NCBI GenBank assembly: GCA_964444135.1
Contig: CAYUFX010000014.1
Span: 1 to 64,000, forward strand
Origin: NIOZ-UU13 sp964444135
GTDB lineage: Bacteria; Planctomycetota; Phycisphaerae; Sedimentisphaerales; Anaerobacaceae
DNA: 64,000 nt
Direction: 5' to 3'
A model generated the notes under the pieces. That model was given only the letters and a program-made list of their open reading frames with translations. It was not told the DNA's origin and did no database searches. The position numbers were made by a program, and so were the translations under genes. Shown one piece after another: positions 44,901 through 53,876 of this stretch (the stretch's first letter is position 1; every line of letters begins with the position of its first letter).

Positions 44901-45086
44901 ATGATTACTTTTGAGAAAAAAGAAGAGGTAGTACCAATCTGCCCGCACTGCAAAAAAGAGCTTACAACCGTATGGTTTCAGCAGCTCAAGGGTGACCTGG
45001 GCAAGCGTTGCATCTACTTTTGCCCTCAGTGCAGGTCCTGTCTTGGTGTTTCTCAAAGGAAAGGAATCGCTCCATTTGGTTTGTGA
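44901..45086 (+). CDS. Small zinc-ribbon protein
   Basis: The protein is 61 residues, 15 bases after the transglutaminase gene, with CGGAG upstream. It has two CxxC knuckles (ICPHCKKEL and FCPQCRSCLGVS), which could bind one zinc. It ends KGIAPFGL. Similar small proteins occur widely, usually without known function. It is probably cotranscribed with the upstream gene. Confidence 0.6.
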   Translation: MITFEKKEEVVPICPHCKKELTTVWFQQLKGDLGKRCIYFCPQCRSCLGVSQRKGIAPFGL

Positions 45087-45677
45087 GCCGATATACAAGT
45101 TTTTTAGCTGCTGCCGTTTCTAAAAAGTGAGTGTAACATTTAATAAACACCGTCATTCCGACCGAAGCCCCCGTTCCACCACGAGGTGTCCTGCGGATTG
45201 CTTTCGCACCTGTGCCTGCGTTATCCCCTTTGCTGTCTGCGACAGCAGACAAAGGGGTGCAGGCAAAAACGCCGATACTTACTTGAAAAACAAAAAAGAA
45301 TAGGTGTTTGGAAAGGCGGTCTCGTGTGTTAAGATGGGTAAAATATCCGCAATTTTTCAATCAAAAACGCTGATACTTCCGCACAAAAATCAAAATTTTC
45401 AAGAATTTTTTAATTCTTTTCCCCACAACGACTTAGCCCAAATCCCCCTCGGCAGGCGGGGCAGATTTTCGCATCAAACACGCATATACATCCAATTATA
45501 GAGGGCACGGCTTTCAGCCGATGGCCGAAAGCCGCAAGTCCGCATGTCATTTCGACAGTAGTCCCGAAGGGATGAAGTGGAGAAATCTATTAAAAATGTC
45601 ATTCCTGCGAAAGCAGGAATCCAGAACCGAAATACGAGATACAAGACCTAATCTCTAATTTTCTAATCCTCTAAGTA
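45087..45677. other. Repeat-bearing intergenic region
   Basis: The region holds a bulged hairpin CCCCTTTGCTGTC...GACAGCAGACAAAGGGG at 45225-45257 and a REP-like palindrome ATTCCTGCGAAAGCAGGAAT at 45601-45620 with ATCCAGA after it. Similar CAGGAATCCAGA or GGGAATCCAGA phrases occur at about 13436 and about 35399. No gene or RNA is supported. Confidence 0.6.
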
Positions 45678-46259
45678 GTGATTATCAAGTTCAATTTTTC
45701 CATAACGGTTCCCGATCCCCTCGTATGGCCTTTCGTGGCTCTGGTACTGTTCTACCGCCGCATCCGCTACGGCTACCCCTTTCGCCGCATACCGCTCACT
45801 CAGGGCAAATACGCCATCGTGGACCCCGAAGATTACGAGCGATTGAGCAAACACAAATGGCACGCGATTAAGAGCAAAAACACCTTTTATGCCACCCGGA
45901 GGATTCATCTGGGTAAAAACAAGTGGAAGCATATTAAGATGCATCGCGAGATTCTCGACCCGCCCGACCATCTATACGTCGATCATATCAACCATAAAGG
46001 CTTCGACAATCGCAAAGCGAACATGCGAACGGCCTCACACAGGCAAAACAGCTACAACAGGATACACTTTAGAAAGAATTCATCCTCAAAATATAAAGGA
46101 GTGAGCTGGAAGAAACGAACGAAGAAATGGAATGTTCAGATATGCTATAATGGCAAACGCAAAACTATCGGCTCTTTCGACGACGAAATCGAAGCCGCAA
46201 AGGCGTATGATGCAGCCGCCAAAAAATACCATAAAGAGTTTGCGGTCCTGAACTTTTGA
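45678..46259 (+). CDS. HNH endonuclease with AP2 DNA-binding domain
   Basis: The protein is 193 residues from a GTG start. The HNH/NUMOD-like part includes AIVDPEDYERLSKHKWHAIK, then KMHREIL, YVDHINHKGFDNRKANMR (catalytic His region) and the ASHRQNSYN segment. The AP2 DNA-binding domain follows: SKYKGVSWKKRTKKWNVQI, then GSFDDEIEAAKAYDAAAKKY. This is the architecture of mobile homing-type endonucleases, very frequent in planctomycete and phage genomes. The first 30 residues (hydrophobic, FALVLFYRRIR-like) are less typical, and the true start may be later. It is flanked by repeat-rich DNA with no intron or intein seen. Confidence 0.85.
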   Translation: MIIKFNFSITVPDPLVWPFVALVLFYRRIRYGYPFRRIPLTQGKYAIVDPEDYERLSKHKWHAIKSKNTFYATRRIHLGKNKWKHIKMHREILDPPDHLYVDHINHKGFDNRKANMRTASHRQNSYNRIHFRKNSSSKYKGVSWKKRTKKWNVQICYNGKRKTIGSFDDEIEAAKAYDAAAKKYHKEFAVLNF

Positions 46260-46624
46260 ATCCCCGCATCTTCGTTTTGGCCAGGCAAAACGGCGGGGAC
46301 CAACGCCCCAAGCAATCAATAATAAATCGTAAATATGAAATAATAAATGTAAATACGCCGTAAAGAAATCTCTAACAAGCGAACTGTGATAATTTATTCT
46401 GATAAGTAGTGCATATAAAATATACTTTTGGAACTTCTAAGCCACAAAGAGAACTGAATTGTTGGCGAAAAATAGGCTATTTCGCCGATATTGAACAAAG
46501 AAGGATATTTTGCAGTACCTAATATCGTGTATTGTGTTTACAAGCCGCTGGTAGCTATTGAATAAAAAGTATAGTATAAGCTTAAAATACAAGCATAAGT
46601 GTTTTGCTGGAAGGTTGATGAAGA
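46260..46624. other. AT-rich intergenic region, nothing recognised
   Basis: There is no frame with coding character and no clear terminator or RNA. A run of Shine-Dalgarno-like sequence (GGAAGG at about 46610) precedes the next gene. Confidence 0.4.
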
Positions 46625-47314
46625 ATGACTTTTAACTATGAATATCAAATGATTAGACCTGCCAAGGCTTGGCTTAAGTGTAAAGGCCTTTTAATTAAAC
46701 ATGAATTTCCCACTCCGTGGGGAATTTGTGACCTTGTGGGATGTTCTTTTAATAAGCAAAATGTTAATAAGAGGTTGAAATTAGGCCAGAAAAATCCCAT
46801 AGGTTCATATTTTCGCGTATTGCTCCTTTCAAAAATTCCAGAGGAAGAGGAAGGTCCCCCAATAGTCCGTAGTAGGTTGGTTAAAATGTTTTCTGAGTTC
46901 TTAGACAATAAGCGAATCACATTGGAATTGAACCGTCTTGAGAGAGACAAATTCATTCATAAAACAAACTCTGGTTCATTCTACAAACTAAACGGATGGA
47001 TGCCCATCCATAAGAGACTCGTTGCCTTGGAACTTAAGCTTTCGCGCGTCCAGGACGGCTTACGACAAGCAATCACCAATCTGGAATTTGCTGACGAGTC
47101 CTACATAGGTCTACCTATGCAAGCAGCAAAAAGTCTTGCTAGAAGCAGTGACATTCCACTTATTGAACGATGTATTGGTATCGTCGGCCTCAACTCAGAA
47201 AGCTACAGAGTCCTCAGATCAGCAAAGTGCAGTAGGCAGAGCACCGATCCAGTTCTTCAAGCCCATTGCGTTGAGCGTTTCTGGAGAGACTGCCCTAAAG
47301 GCAATTTAACATAA
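46625..47314 (+). CDS. Putative PD-(D/E)XK-type nuclease-like protein
   Basis: The protein is 229 residues. An early aspartate in PWGICDLVG (D36) and a later LVALELKLSRVQDGLRQAI (E136-x-K138) with the following FADESYIGLP resemble the D...ExK core and QA helix of PD-(D/E)XK nucleases. Between them lies a roughly 70-residue winged-helix-like insert (VRSRLVKMFSEFLD to FIHKTNSGSFYKLNGW). The family assignment is by motif only. Its last 20 bases overlap, tail to tail, the unknown gene of the FRG pair on the other strand, so they form one compact cassette. Confidence 0.5.
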   Translation: MTFNYEYQMIRPAKAWLKCKGLLIKHEFPTPWGICDLVGCSFNKQNVNKRLKLGQKNPIGSYFRVLLLSKIPEEEEGPPIVRSRLVKMFSEFLDNKRITLELNRLERDKFIHKTNSGSFYKLNGWMPIHKRLVALELKLSRVQDGLRQAITNLEFADESYIGLPMQAAKSLARSSDIPLIERCIGIVGLNSESYRVLRSAKCSRQSTDPVLQAHCVERFWRDCPKGNLT

Positions 47315-48530
47315 GCTGCTCAGCCACTTTTCCAGACTTTCTCACAGAAGCCGGACTATTAGGCACTAAACTTGCTGACAAAATAGGCAGTTGGCTACCT
47401 AGGACGAATGCGGAGGACAAGTCTTGGTATAGTGCAAGTGCCCTTCCATCTTGTGGGCTCGCGCTGATTTTTTCAAACCAATGCTTGTAGAATAGCGCAG
47501 TGTATTTTTTTGCTGCCTCTCGAGACTTTAGCATATCGAAATTGGCTCGAATGTAGCGCAACTTTTTGTATGCGGGGTCATACGAATTCAATCTCTGAAG
47601 CGCATCATCAAGCCATGTTCTTAAATCTCTATTGATTACTACCCAACGGCATAATGGCGGTATTGCAATCCTTGAACTTGGTGGTCTCGGGACACCACCT
47701 GAAATATGATAAGCATATCTAGATCCCAGAGATATAGCTACGCGTTCACATAGTCCGCGGGCCCAAAGAATTAGATTAATACCCCAGTATGGACCTCCGA
47801 TCTTGATAGATTCTTCGGGCAGTTTCTTTTTTAACAGTTGATGGAATTCGATCAACCTTGCATATCTATTGCGGAATTTCTCATTTCGAGTTTGATCCAA
47901 TAGAGTTGAGTCAACTACCCAAATTCCATCTGTATCCGCTTCTTTATAGCATTCCAGGGCCTGAGTTAACTTGTCGTCTCGTATAGGCTTGCTATTGATT
48001 TGACGCTGATTAGTAAATATCAAAGGTAGAATTAATTTGCCTCTAAATCCTTCGCTTTCTTTCCATGCTTTAGTTGCTCTTGCTAACATCTTATTAATTT
48101 TGTTTCTACTTCCACGATCGCTCAAAGGCAATTGCGGCACTGTGACCCAAGCTGGTCTATACTTTATGCAATGACTCAATAGATCCCGTACAAATATTGC
48201 AATTTCTTCATAGTGAGTTTGCTTCCAGTTCTTTCTGTTGCACAAGATTTCGTAATTCGGAAAATCTCGGAATAATTTTTCCAAGTTCCTCCAAAGTTGT
48301 TTCTGTCGTTGTGTCCACTCACTCATAGGTGTATCTGGCCATTTTGTTGACAAGCGTTGTTCATAAGCGTCAACCGCAGGGTCAAGCCATATTGAAACAG
48401 TACTAGGCAGAAAGTTCCTTAAAGCTTCTATCGATTCAAGAGATACTCGGCAAATGTCTGCATCCTTGTATACATCCTTTACTATCCGGCAATCTGCTTC
48501 GCTATTCACAAAAGGTATGTAATCTGCCAT
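47295..48530 (-). CDS. Unrecognised protein coupled to FRG-domain gene
   Basis: The protein is 411 residues from the ATG at 48530, which shares one base with the FRG gene stop (TGATG), so translation is coupled. There is no signal peptide or membrane helix. Alternating hydrophobic strands (STVSIWLDPAVDAY, PAWVTVPQLPL, KLILPLIFTN, GIWVVDSTLLD, GPYWGINLILWARGL) look like a TIM-barrel-type fold, reminiscent of tRNA-guanine transglycosylase relatives, but no catalytic motif can be assigned. A conserved-looking RPPSSRIAIPPLCRW segment follows. The function is unknown. Confidence 0.55.
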   Translation of the reverse strand: MADYIPFVNSEADCRIVKDVYKDADICRVSLESIEALRNFLPSTVSIWLDPAVDAYEQRLSTKWPDTPMSEWTQRQKQLWRNLEKLFRDFPNYEILCNRKNWKQTHYEEIAIFVRDLLSHCIKYRPAWVTVPQLPLSDRGSRNKINKMLARATKAWKESEGFRGKLILPLIFTNQRQINSKPIRDDKLTQALECYKEADTDGIWVVDSTLLDQTRNEKFRNRYARLIEFHQLLKKKLPEESIKIGGPYWGINLILWARGLCERVAISLGSRYAYHISGGVPRPPSSRIAIPPLCRWVVINRDLRTWLDDALQRLNSYDPAYKKLRYIRANFDMLKSREAAKKYTALFYKHWFEKISASPQDGRALALYQDLSSAFVLGSQLPILSASLVPNSPASVRKSGKVAEQLMLNCL

Positions 48531-49357
48531 CAATCTTTCCTTTTAATATCGAGTTTTGCGCGCCATGTTAAGTAATTGCATGTATGTTCCGGCTCTGGGA
48601 AAATAGACATCTCGTTTATCCCAATATGATCGAGTTCTGTAAGTAGCTGTTTCTTATACTCCTTTCTTATCCTCAGGCACACAAGCCCAGGGGCTTGCTC
48701 ATCATTTAATGCGAATTCCCTTGATCCAGCAAGTGTAAAGGTGCCTTGTTGAAGCATTATCCTTTCGGAATTCCAAACAGGATATATTGCTATCGTACGC
48801 CGACCATTGCTTCTTTTTGCACCCAATAATTTTAGGTATTTGTCAATTATGGGTGCATCTGAATGCGCATCAAATACACGTGGCTTTTTTGGGTCCACTT
48901 GCCTGTTAAGATTTACGGGATTCAATATGAACACTCCACCATCACATTCATTTAGTCTACAACACGCAAAATATAGTGCAATGGTAGCACTTCTTGTCCA
49001 ATCAAGTAGACGCGTCGGAAGCCTATGATGACGAGCGAGCTGAACCCACTTCAACTGTTCCTCCGGTCCAGGAGGACTAACAAGCTTTATCTCAGCGTAT
49101 CTCTTAAATTCCGCTAATAAGCCCAATGCTTTGTTTCTCTCAGCTAAAGTCTGATACCTTAAAGCTGACGGTACAAGTTCATGAGTTATATTAGCATGCC
49201 CCCTGAACCAGAACTCTTCGTCTTCTTTCATTACGGAGTTACATACGTCAAAGTATCGTCCAAGATGGTTAATATCCTGTGGATAAATACTACACGCAGT
49301 CGTTGTTTTTTCATCGTCCTTCGACTTTTTCTTAGTAACCTTTTTTCTATTAGTCAC
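48530..49357 (-). CDS. FRG-domain protein
   Basis: The protein is 275 residues from a GTG with CGGAG upstream. The FRG signature is FWFRGHANITHELVPSALR (FRG at 51-53). It is followed by ARHHRLPTRLLDWTRSATIA and ALYFACC, the conserved core that names the family. FRG domains are frequent in phage-defence and toxin-like loci, but their activity is poorly defined. The N-terminus is lysine-rich. Coupling to an unknown protein and a neighbouring nuclease-like gene favours a conflict-system role (inference). Confidence 0.82.
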   Translation of the reverse strand: MTNRKKVTKKKSKDDEKTTTACSIYPQDINHLGRYFDVCNSVMKEDEEFWFRGHANITHELVPSALRYQTLAERNKALGLLAEFKRYAEIKLVSPPGPEEQLKWVQLARHHRLPTRLLDWTRSATIALYFACCRLNECDGGVFILNPVNLNRQVDPKKPRVFDAHSDAPIIDKYLKLLGAKRSNGRRTIAIYPVWNSERIMLQQGTFTLAGSREFALNDEQAPGLVCLRIRKEYKKQLLTELDHIGINEMSIFPEPEHTCNYLTWRAKLDIKRKD

Positions 49358-50087
49358 TTCACGACTCCGAATTATTTATACAAGTTTGATGATAAGTCCA
49401 AATGATGTCAATTGTGTTCAATATTGTAAGGTTGTCTCTTCAATTTTGTTTCTAATCTCCCGCCAACATCTTAGCCAATACACCACACTTGCCCTATCGC
49501 CTTCTCCACCTCCCCCTAAATCTAATCAAAATGGCAATTCCCATCAACAAAAGAAAATTTACGCAATACGTGATTAATCATAGCGTCAATATATGTCAGC
49601 GCACATTTTTCGCGCTTTAATGGAATAAGGCGTTTATGTGGCCGTGAATGTTGATGGCAAATCTTGAAAAAAACTGAAAAAGTTGCGGAAATTGTAGTTG
49701 CAAAATCTTTCATTCGTTGTATAATTTGTTTTATGAAAGGAAAATGCACATTTTGTTATGCAATTCAGGCTGCTATCAGCCTTAACCTGCTGCTATTGCG
49801 CCGCCTGCCCCCGCGTCTCATGACGCAAGACGTGGCGGCGGGTCAGGCGCAATAATACACTTTCCCCATCAAAAAGCTATCTTTATCCTTTTTATCGTTA
49901 ATTCGTGGCAATTTGACCCTGCTTGGGGCATAATTAGCCGCAAGGTAAAGACACAGATTGAGAATTAGCCGCGAATTAACACAAATGGGCACGAAGAAAA
50001 GAAAAAAATTAGAGTAAATTCGTGGAAATTCGTGGTTAAAAATATAAATCTGTGCAATCTGTGGTTTCGAAATTGGAGAAAAAGCAA
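49358..50087. other. Intergenic region with dispersed GTGGAAATTCGTGG-type repeats
   Basis: The AT-rich region between the FRG cassette and the leu genes contains CGCCTGCC/GGCAGGCG-like arms around 49800-49850 and the dispersed repeats TTCGTGGAAATTCGTGG and CTGTGCAATCTGTGG at about 50018-50065. No gene is supported. Confidence 0.45.
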
Positions 50088-51662
50088 ATGTCCAAAGAAA
50101 AAGTTCAAATTTTCGACACAACTTTACGGGATGGCGAGCAGGCGGCCGGTACCCGTTTGGGTGCAAGAGAGAAACTGGAAATCGCCCGGCAGCTTGTTCG
50201 CCTGAACGTCGATATCATCGAGGCGGGATTTCCGGCCTCCTCGCCGGAAGATTTCGAGGCCGTGCGCCTGATATCCGAACAGATTGAAGGGCCGATCATC
50301 TGCGGCCTGACCCGGGCCATAATAGATGATATTGAAACCTGTCAAAAGGCTTTGAAAAAAGCCAAGCGCTCCCGTATCCATACCGGTATCGGCGTATCCG
50401 AGATTCACATCGTGGGAAAATTCGCAGACGACAAATACGGCAGGACGATGGGCGAAAAGCAGGCCACTATCCTGAAGATGGCCATCGAGGCGGTCAGGCA
50501 CACCGCTCAATATACTGACGATATCGAATTTTACGCCGAGGATTCCGGGCGGGCCGAACGGGGCTTTCTTTACGAGGTCCTTGAGGCCGTTATTGATGCG
50601 GGAGCTACCGTCGTCAACATTCCCGACACTACGGGTTATTCCATGCCCGAACAATATGGTGCTCTTATCCGGGACATTCGGGCCAACGTGCCGAACATCG
50701 CCAAGGCAATAATAAGCGTCCACTGTCATGACGATCTGGGAATGGCCGTGGCGAATTCATTAGCCGGCGTAAAGAACGGAGCAAGACAAGTAGAAGGGAC
50801 TATAAACGGCGTGGGTGAGCGGGCCGGCAACGCGGCTATTGAAGAGGTGGTCATGGCAATCCATACGCGTCGCGACTTCTTTGAAGAGGTCCAGACGAAC
50901 ATCAACACCCGCGAGTTCTATCGAACCAGCCACATGGTTTCGGATTTGTTAGGTATGCCGGTTCCCGCCAATAAAGCGGTTGTGGGCCGCAATGCCTTTG
51001 CCCACAGCTCCGGAATTCACGTGGACGGGTTTCTGAAGAAGCGGGAGACTTATGAGATTATGAGGCCTGAGACCATCGGCCTTGACCAGAGCCGTGTTGT
51101 TCTGACGGCGCGCACGGGACGTCACGGCCTTCAACATCGCCTCGAAGAGATGGGATATAAATTATCTAAGGCAGAGCTGGACAAGACGTACGAGCGGTTT
51201 CTGGTCGTGGCCGATAAGAAGAAAGAGGTCTTTGAGGCGGACCTTGCGGCCATCATCAGCGACGAGATTCACGTGCTTGCGGAGCCGATGTATGAACTGG
51301 TGTACCTGCACGCGACCGGAGGTTCCGGTACTTTGCCCACGGCAAGTGTCAAAATAAAAACTAAAGACGAAACGAAACAAGCTGCTGCATGTGGTGATGG
51401 CCCGGTGGACGCGGCGTATGAAGCGATAAGAGAAGCCACGGGGCTTTCGCCCAAACTCGAAAACTATTCGATCAGGGCCGTTACCGGCGGCAAAGAAGCG
51501 CTCGGCGAAGCCACCGTAAGAATCAAAGATGATGGCAGGACCTTCATAGGCCGGGGCATCTCCACTGATATTATCGAAGCCAGCGGAAAGGCGTATATTG
51601 ATGCTATCAACAGAATGGTCGCAGCAAGAGGCGAAGGGCCCGAAGTTCAAGTGGAACTGTAA
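50088..51662 (+). CDS. leuA: 2-isopropylmalate synthase
   Basis: The protein is 524 residues from the ATG at 50088 (GGAG upstream). It condenses acetyl-CoA with 2-oxoisovalerate, the first committed step of leucine synthesis. Motifs: FDTTLRDGEQAAGTRL (metal/active site), SVHCHDDLGMAVANSLAG and INGVGERAGNAAIEEVV. The C-terminal 120 residues are the leucine-binding LeuA dimer domain (ENYSIRAVTGGKEALGEATV). leuC and leuD follow in the same direction, giving leuA-leuC-leuD. leuB is not in the window. Confidence 0.95.
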   Translation: MSKEKVQIFDTTLRDGEQAAGTRLGAREKLEIARQLVRLNVDIIEAGFPASSPEDFEAVRLISEQIEGPIICGLTRAIIDDIETCQKALKKAKRSRIHTGIGVSEIHIVGKFADDKYGRTMGEKQATILKMAIEAVRHTAQYTDDIEFYAEDSGRAERGFLYEVLEAVIDAGATVVNIPDTTGYSMPEQYGALIRDIRANVPNIAKAIISVHCHDDLGMAVANSLAGVKNGARQVEGTINGVGERAGNAAIEEVVMAIHTRRDFFEEVQTNINTREFYRTSHMVSDLLGMPVPANKAVVGRNAFAHSSGIHVDGFLKKRETYEIMRPETIGLDQSRVVLTARTGRHGLQHRLEEMGYKLSKAELDKTYERFLVVADKKKEVFEADLAAIISDEIHVLAEPMYELVYLHATGGSGTLPTASVKIKTKDETKQAAACGDGPVDAAYEAIREATGLSPKLENYSIRAVTGGKEALGEATVRIKDDGRTFIGRGISTDIIEASGKAYIDAINRMVAARGEGPEVQVEL

Positions 51663-51806
51663 ATTTCGAAATTCGACCTGCTGCGACCAGTCGCGACGAG
51701 ACCGACTCGGCGGGCGAGAGCAGCACGGCGAGAACCCGAAACAAATTCAAAACAATGGCAGAGAGAATATATGCGTTGATGAGTAAGAGAAAGAGAGACT
51801 AAGACT

Positions 51807-53087
51807 ATGGGAATGACGATAACGGAGAAGATACTTGCAAGAGCGGTCGGTAAGGAGAAGGTTGTGCCGGGCGAGCTTATCGATGCGAAGATTGACATCG
51901 TTCTGTGCGTTGATGTTACGACGCCGCCGGCTATTTCGATGCTCGTTGAAAAAGGTATTGATAAGGTATTCGACCGTGAAAGAATCGTTGTAACGCCGGA
52001 CCATTTTCAGCCGGCCAAGGACATCAAAAGCGCCGAGCTTCACAAACGGCTCGACGGCTGGGCAAAACGACACAATATAAAATACTATTACAAGCTCGGC
52101 AGGGCCGGCGTATGCCATGCGCTGCTGCCGGAGCAGGGACATATTCGGCCGGGCGAGGTTGTTGTCGGGCCCGATTCGCATACGTGCACATACGGTGCGT
52201 TTGGGGCTTTCAGCACCGGGATAGGCTCAACGGATGCGGCGGCGGCAATTGCGACTGGACAGCTATGGTTTAAGGTGCCGGCTTCGATGAAGTTTGTCCT
52301 CAACGGCTCACTTGGGTCCGGCGTTTATAGTAAAGACGTTATCCTTGCGATTATTGCAAGAATCGGTACGGATGGGGCGCTTTATAAGGCGATGGAGTTT
52401 GTGGGTCCGGCGCTGGCCGAGATGTCGATGGAAGCGAGGATGACCATAACGAATATGGCTATCGAGGCCGGTGCAAAAAGCGGAATAATCGGCTTCGACG
52501 ATGTAACAAAGGAATATCTCGATGAGCATCTGAAAGACAAGAAATATTACACTGTTTACGAATCGGACAGTGACGCAGAATACGATGCAACCGAAGAATT
52601 TGACTGCTCGGCTATCGAGCCGATGGTTGCTCTGCCGCATCTGCCCAGCGGTGGTGTACCCATCGGTGAATGTGCCGGCAAAGAGATGGACCAGGCGTAT
52701 ATCGGAAGCTGCACAAACGGCCGAATCGAAGATTTGCGAATTGCAGCGGAAATCCTCAAAGGAAAACAGGTCGCAATCCGCACAATAATTGTGCCGGCGA
52801 CGCCGGTTATCTGGAAGCAGGCTAAAGATGAAGGGCTGTTCGATATATTCTATGATGCCGGCTGTGTAATCGCCGCTCCAACCTGCGGGGCGTGTCTGGG
52901 CGGCTTTATGGGCGTTCTGGCCGCGGGCGAAAAGTGCGTCAGCACAACCAACAGAAACTTCGTCGGGAGAATGGGACATCCGGAAAGCGAGGTGTATTTG
53001 GCCAGTCCGGCAACGGCGGCAGCAAGCGCGGTGGAAGGAAAACTTGCCGACTGCAGACCACAGATTACGCAGATTAGTACGGATTAA
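51807..53087 (+). CDS. leuC: 3-isopropylmalate dehydratase large subunit
   Basis: The protein is 426 residues of the shorter (archaeal/HacA-like) LeuC type. It isomerises 2- to 3-isopropylmalate with a [4Fe-4S] cluster. GPDSHTCTYGAFGAFSTGIG and the cluster cysteines in GSCTNGR and PTCGACLGG are visible. The last residues are unusual: after the normal SAVEGKLAD end the frame runs into CRPQITQISTD, encoded by a copy of the dispersed CACAGATTA repeat. leuA precedes it and leuD follows 162 bases later. Confidence 0.94.
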   Translation: MGMTITEKILARAVGKEKVVPGELIDAKIDIVLCVDVTTPPAISMLVEKGIDKVFDRERIVVTPDHFQPAKDIKSAELHKRLDGWAKRHNIKYYYKLGRAGVCHALLPEQGHIRPGEVVVGPDSHTCTYGAFGAFSTGIGSTDAAAAIATGQLWFKVPASMKFVLNGSLGSGVYSKDVILAIIARIGTDGALYKAMEFVGPALAEMSMEARMTITNMAIEAGAKSGIIGFDDVTKEYLDEHLKDKKYYTVYESDSDAEYDATEEFDCSAIEPMVALPHLPSGGVPIGECAGKEMDQAYIGSCTNGRIEDLRIAAEILKGKQVAIRTIIVPATPVIWKQAKDEGLFDIFYDAGCVIAAPTCGACLGGFMGVLAAGEKCVSTTNRNFVGRMGHPESEVYLASPATAAASAVEGKLADCRPQITQISTD

Positions 53088-53249
53088 CACAGATTGATAA
53101 CAACGAAAAAGGGGCTAATTTGTCTGAAATAGAGATTAAATTTTTATTTGAGGTTATAAAGATGAGTGTGGCACATGTTTAGAGGCGTGACCAGTGCCTT
53201 TAGGTACGTAAATATTAAAATTGAGAGATTTAACATTTAGGTGAAAATT

Positions 53250-53738
53250 ATGGCCAAAGCTCACGTTTATAAAAGGGCTCACGTTAATACGGATGAGATT
53301 ATACCGGCTCGGTATTTGAATACCGATGACCAAGCCGAATTAGCGAGTCATTGTCTTGAGGATTTGGACAAGGAGTTCGTAAATAAGGTCAAAGAAGGAG
53401 ATGTGATAGTGGCCGGTGAGGATTTCGGCTGTGGCTCGAGCAGGGAGCACGCCATCTGGGCCATTCGCGGGGCGAAGGTCCAAACGGTTATTGCAAAATC
53501 CTTCGCCCGAATCTTCTATCGCAATGCCATTAACAACGGCTTTTATATTATCGAATCGCCGGATGCACTCGAAAAAATAAACGACGGCGACGAAGTGGAA
53601 ATTGATTACAAAAACGGCTTGATTAAGAACCAAACGGCCGGCGTTGATATCAGCTTTAATCCGCTGCCTGACTTCGCGCTTGATATAATCAACGACGGCG
53701 GACTGTTGGAGCATATAACCAAAAGAACCACGGATTGA
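53250..53738 (+). CDS. leuD: 3-isopropylmalate dehydratase small subunit
   Basis: The protein is 162 residues from the ATG at 53250 (TTAGGTG nearby; a GTG nine bases earlier is possible). Motifs of the swivelling aconitase subunit: NTDEIIPARYL, GEDFGCGSSREHA and AKSFARIFYRNAINNGF. It completes the LeuCD isomerase. The final residues ITKRTTD and the stop are formed by the first unit of a downstream tandem repeat (AACCACGGATTGA), so the original end was probably replaced. Confidence 0.94.
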   Translation: MAKAHVYKRAHVNTDEIIPARYLNTDDQAELASHCLEDLDKEFVNKVKEGDVIVAGEDFGCGSSREHAIWAIRGAKVQTVIAKSFARIFYRNAINNGFYIIESPDALEKINDGDEVEIDYKNGLIKNQTAGVDISFNPLPDFALDIINDGGLLEHITKRTTD

Positions 53739-53860
53739 CACGGATTTTTCTCAAAAGGAACCACGGATTAACACGGATTTTTTTCAAAAGGAACCACGGA
53801 TTAACACGGATTTTTTTCAAAAGGAACCACGGATTAACACGGATTTTCACGGATATTAAA
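53721..53860. repeat. 33-bp tandem repeat, about four units
   Basis: The 33-base unit begins AAAAGGAACCACGGATTAAC and ends ACACGGATTTTTTTC. It occurs at 53721-53752 (variant), 53753-53785, 53786-53818 and 53819-53850. Units two and three are identical. Because the period is a multiple of three, the minus strand shows an 11-residue repeat without stops; I do not treat it as a gene. There are no unique spacers between units, so it is not a CRISPR array. Confidence 0.9.
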
Positions 53861-53876
53861 TTAAAGGAATAGTTTC

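Noticed and set aside
49843..50166. 107-codon minus-strand frame before leuA
   Set aside because: Runs through dispersed repeats and into leuA antisense; no coding character.
53721..53860. CRISPR array
   Set aside because: Units are directly adjacent with no unique spacers, and no cas genes are present.
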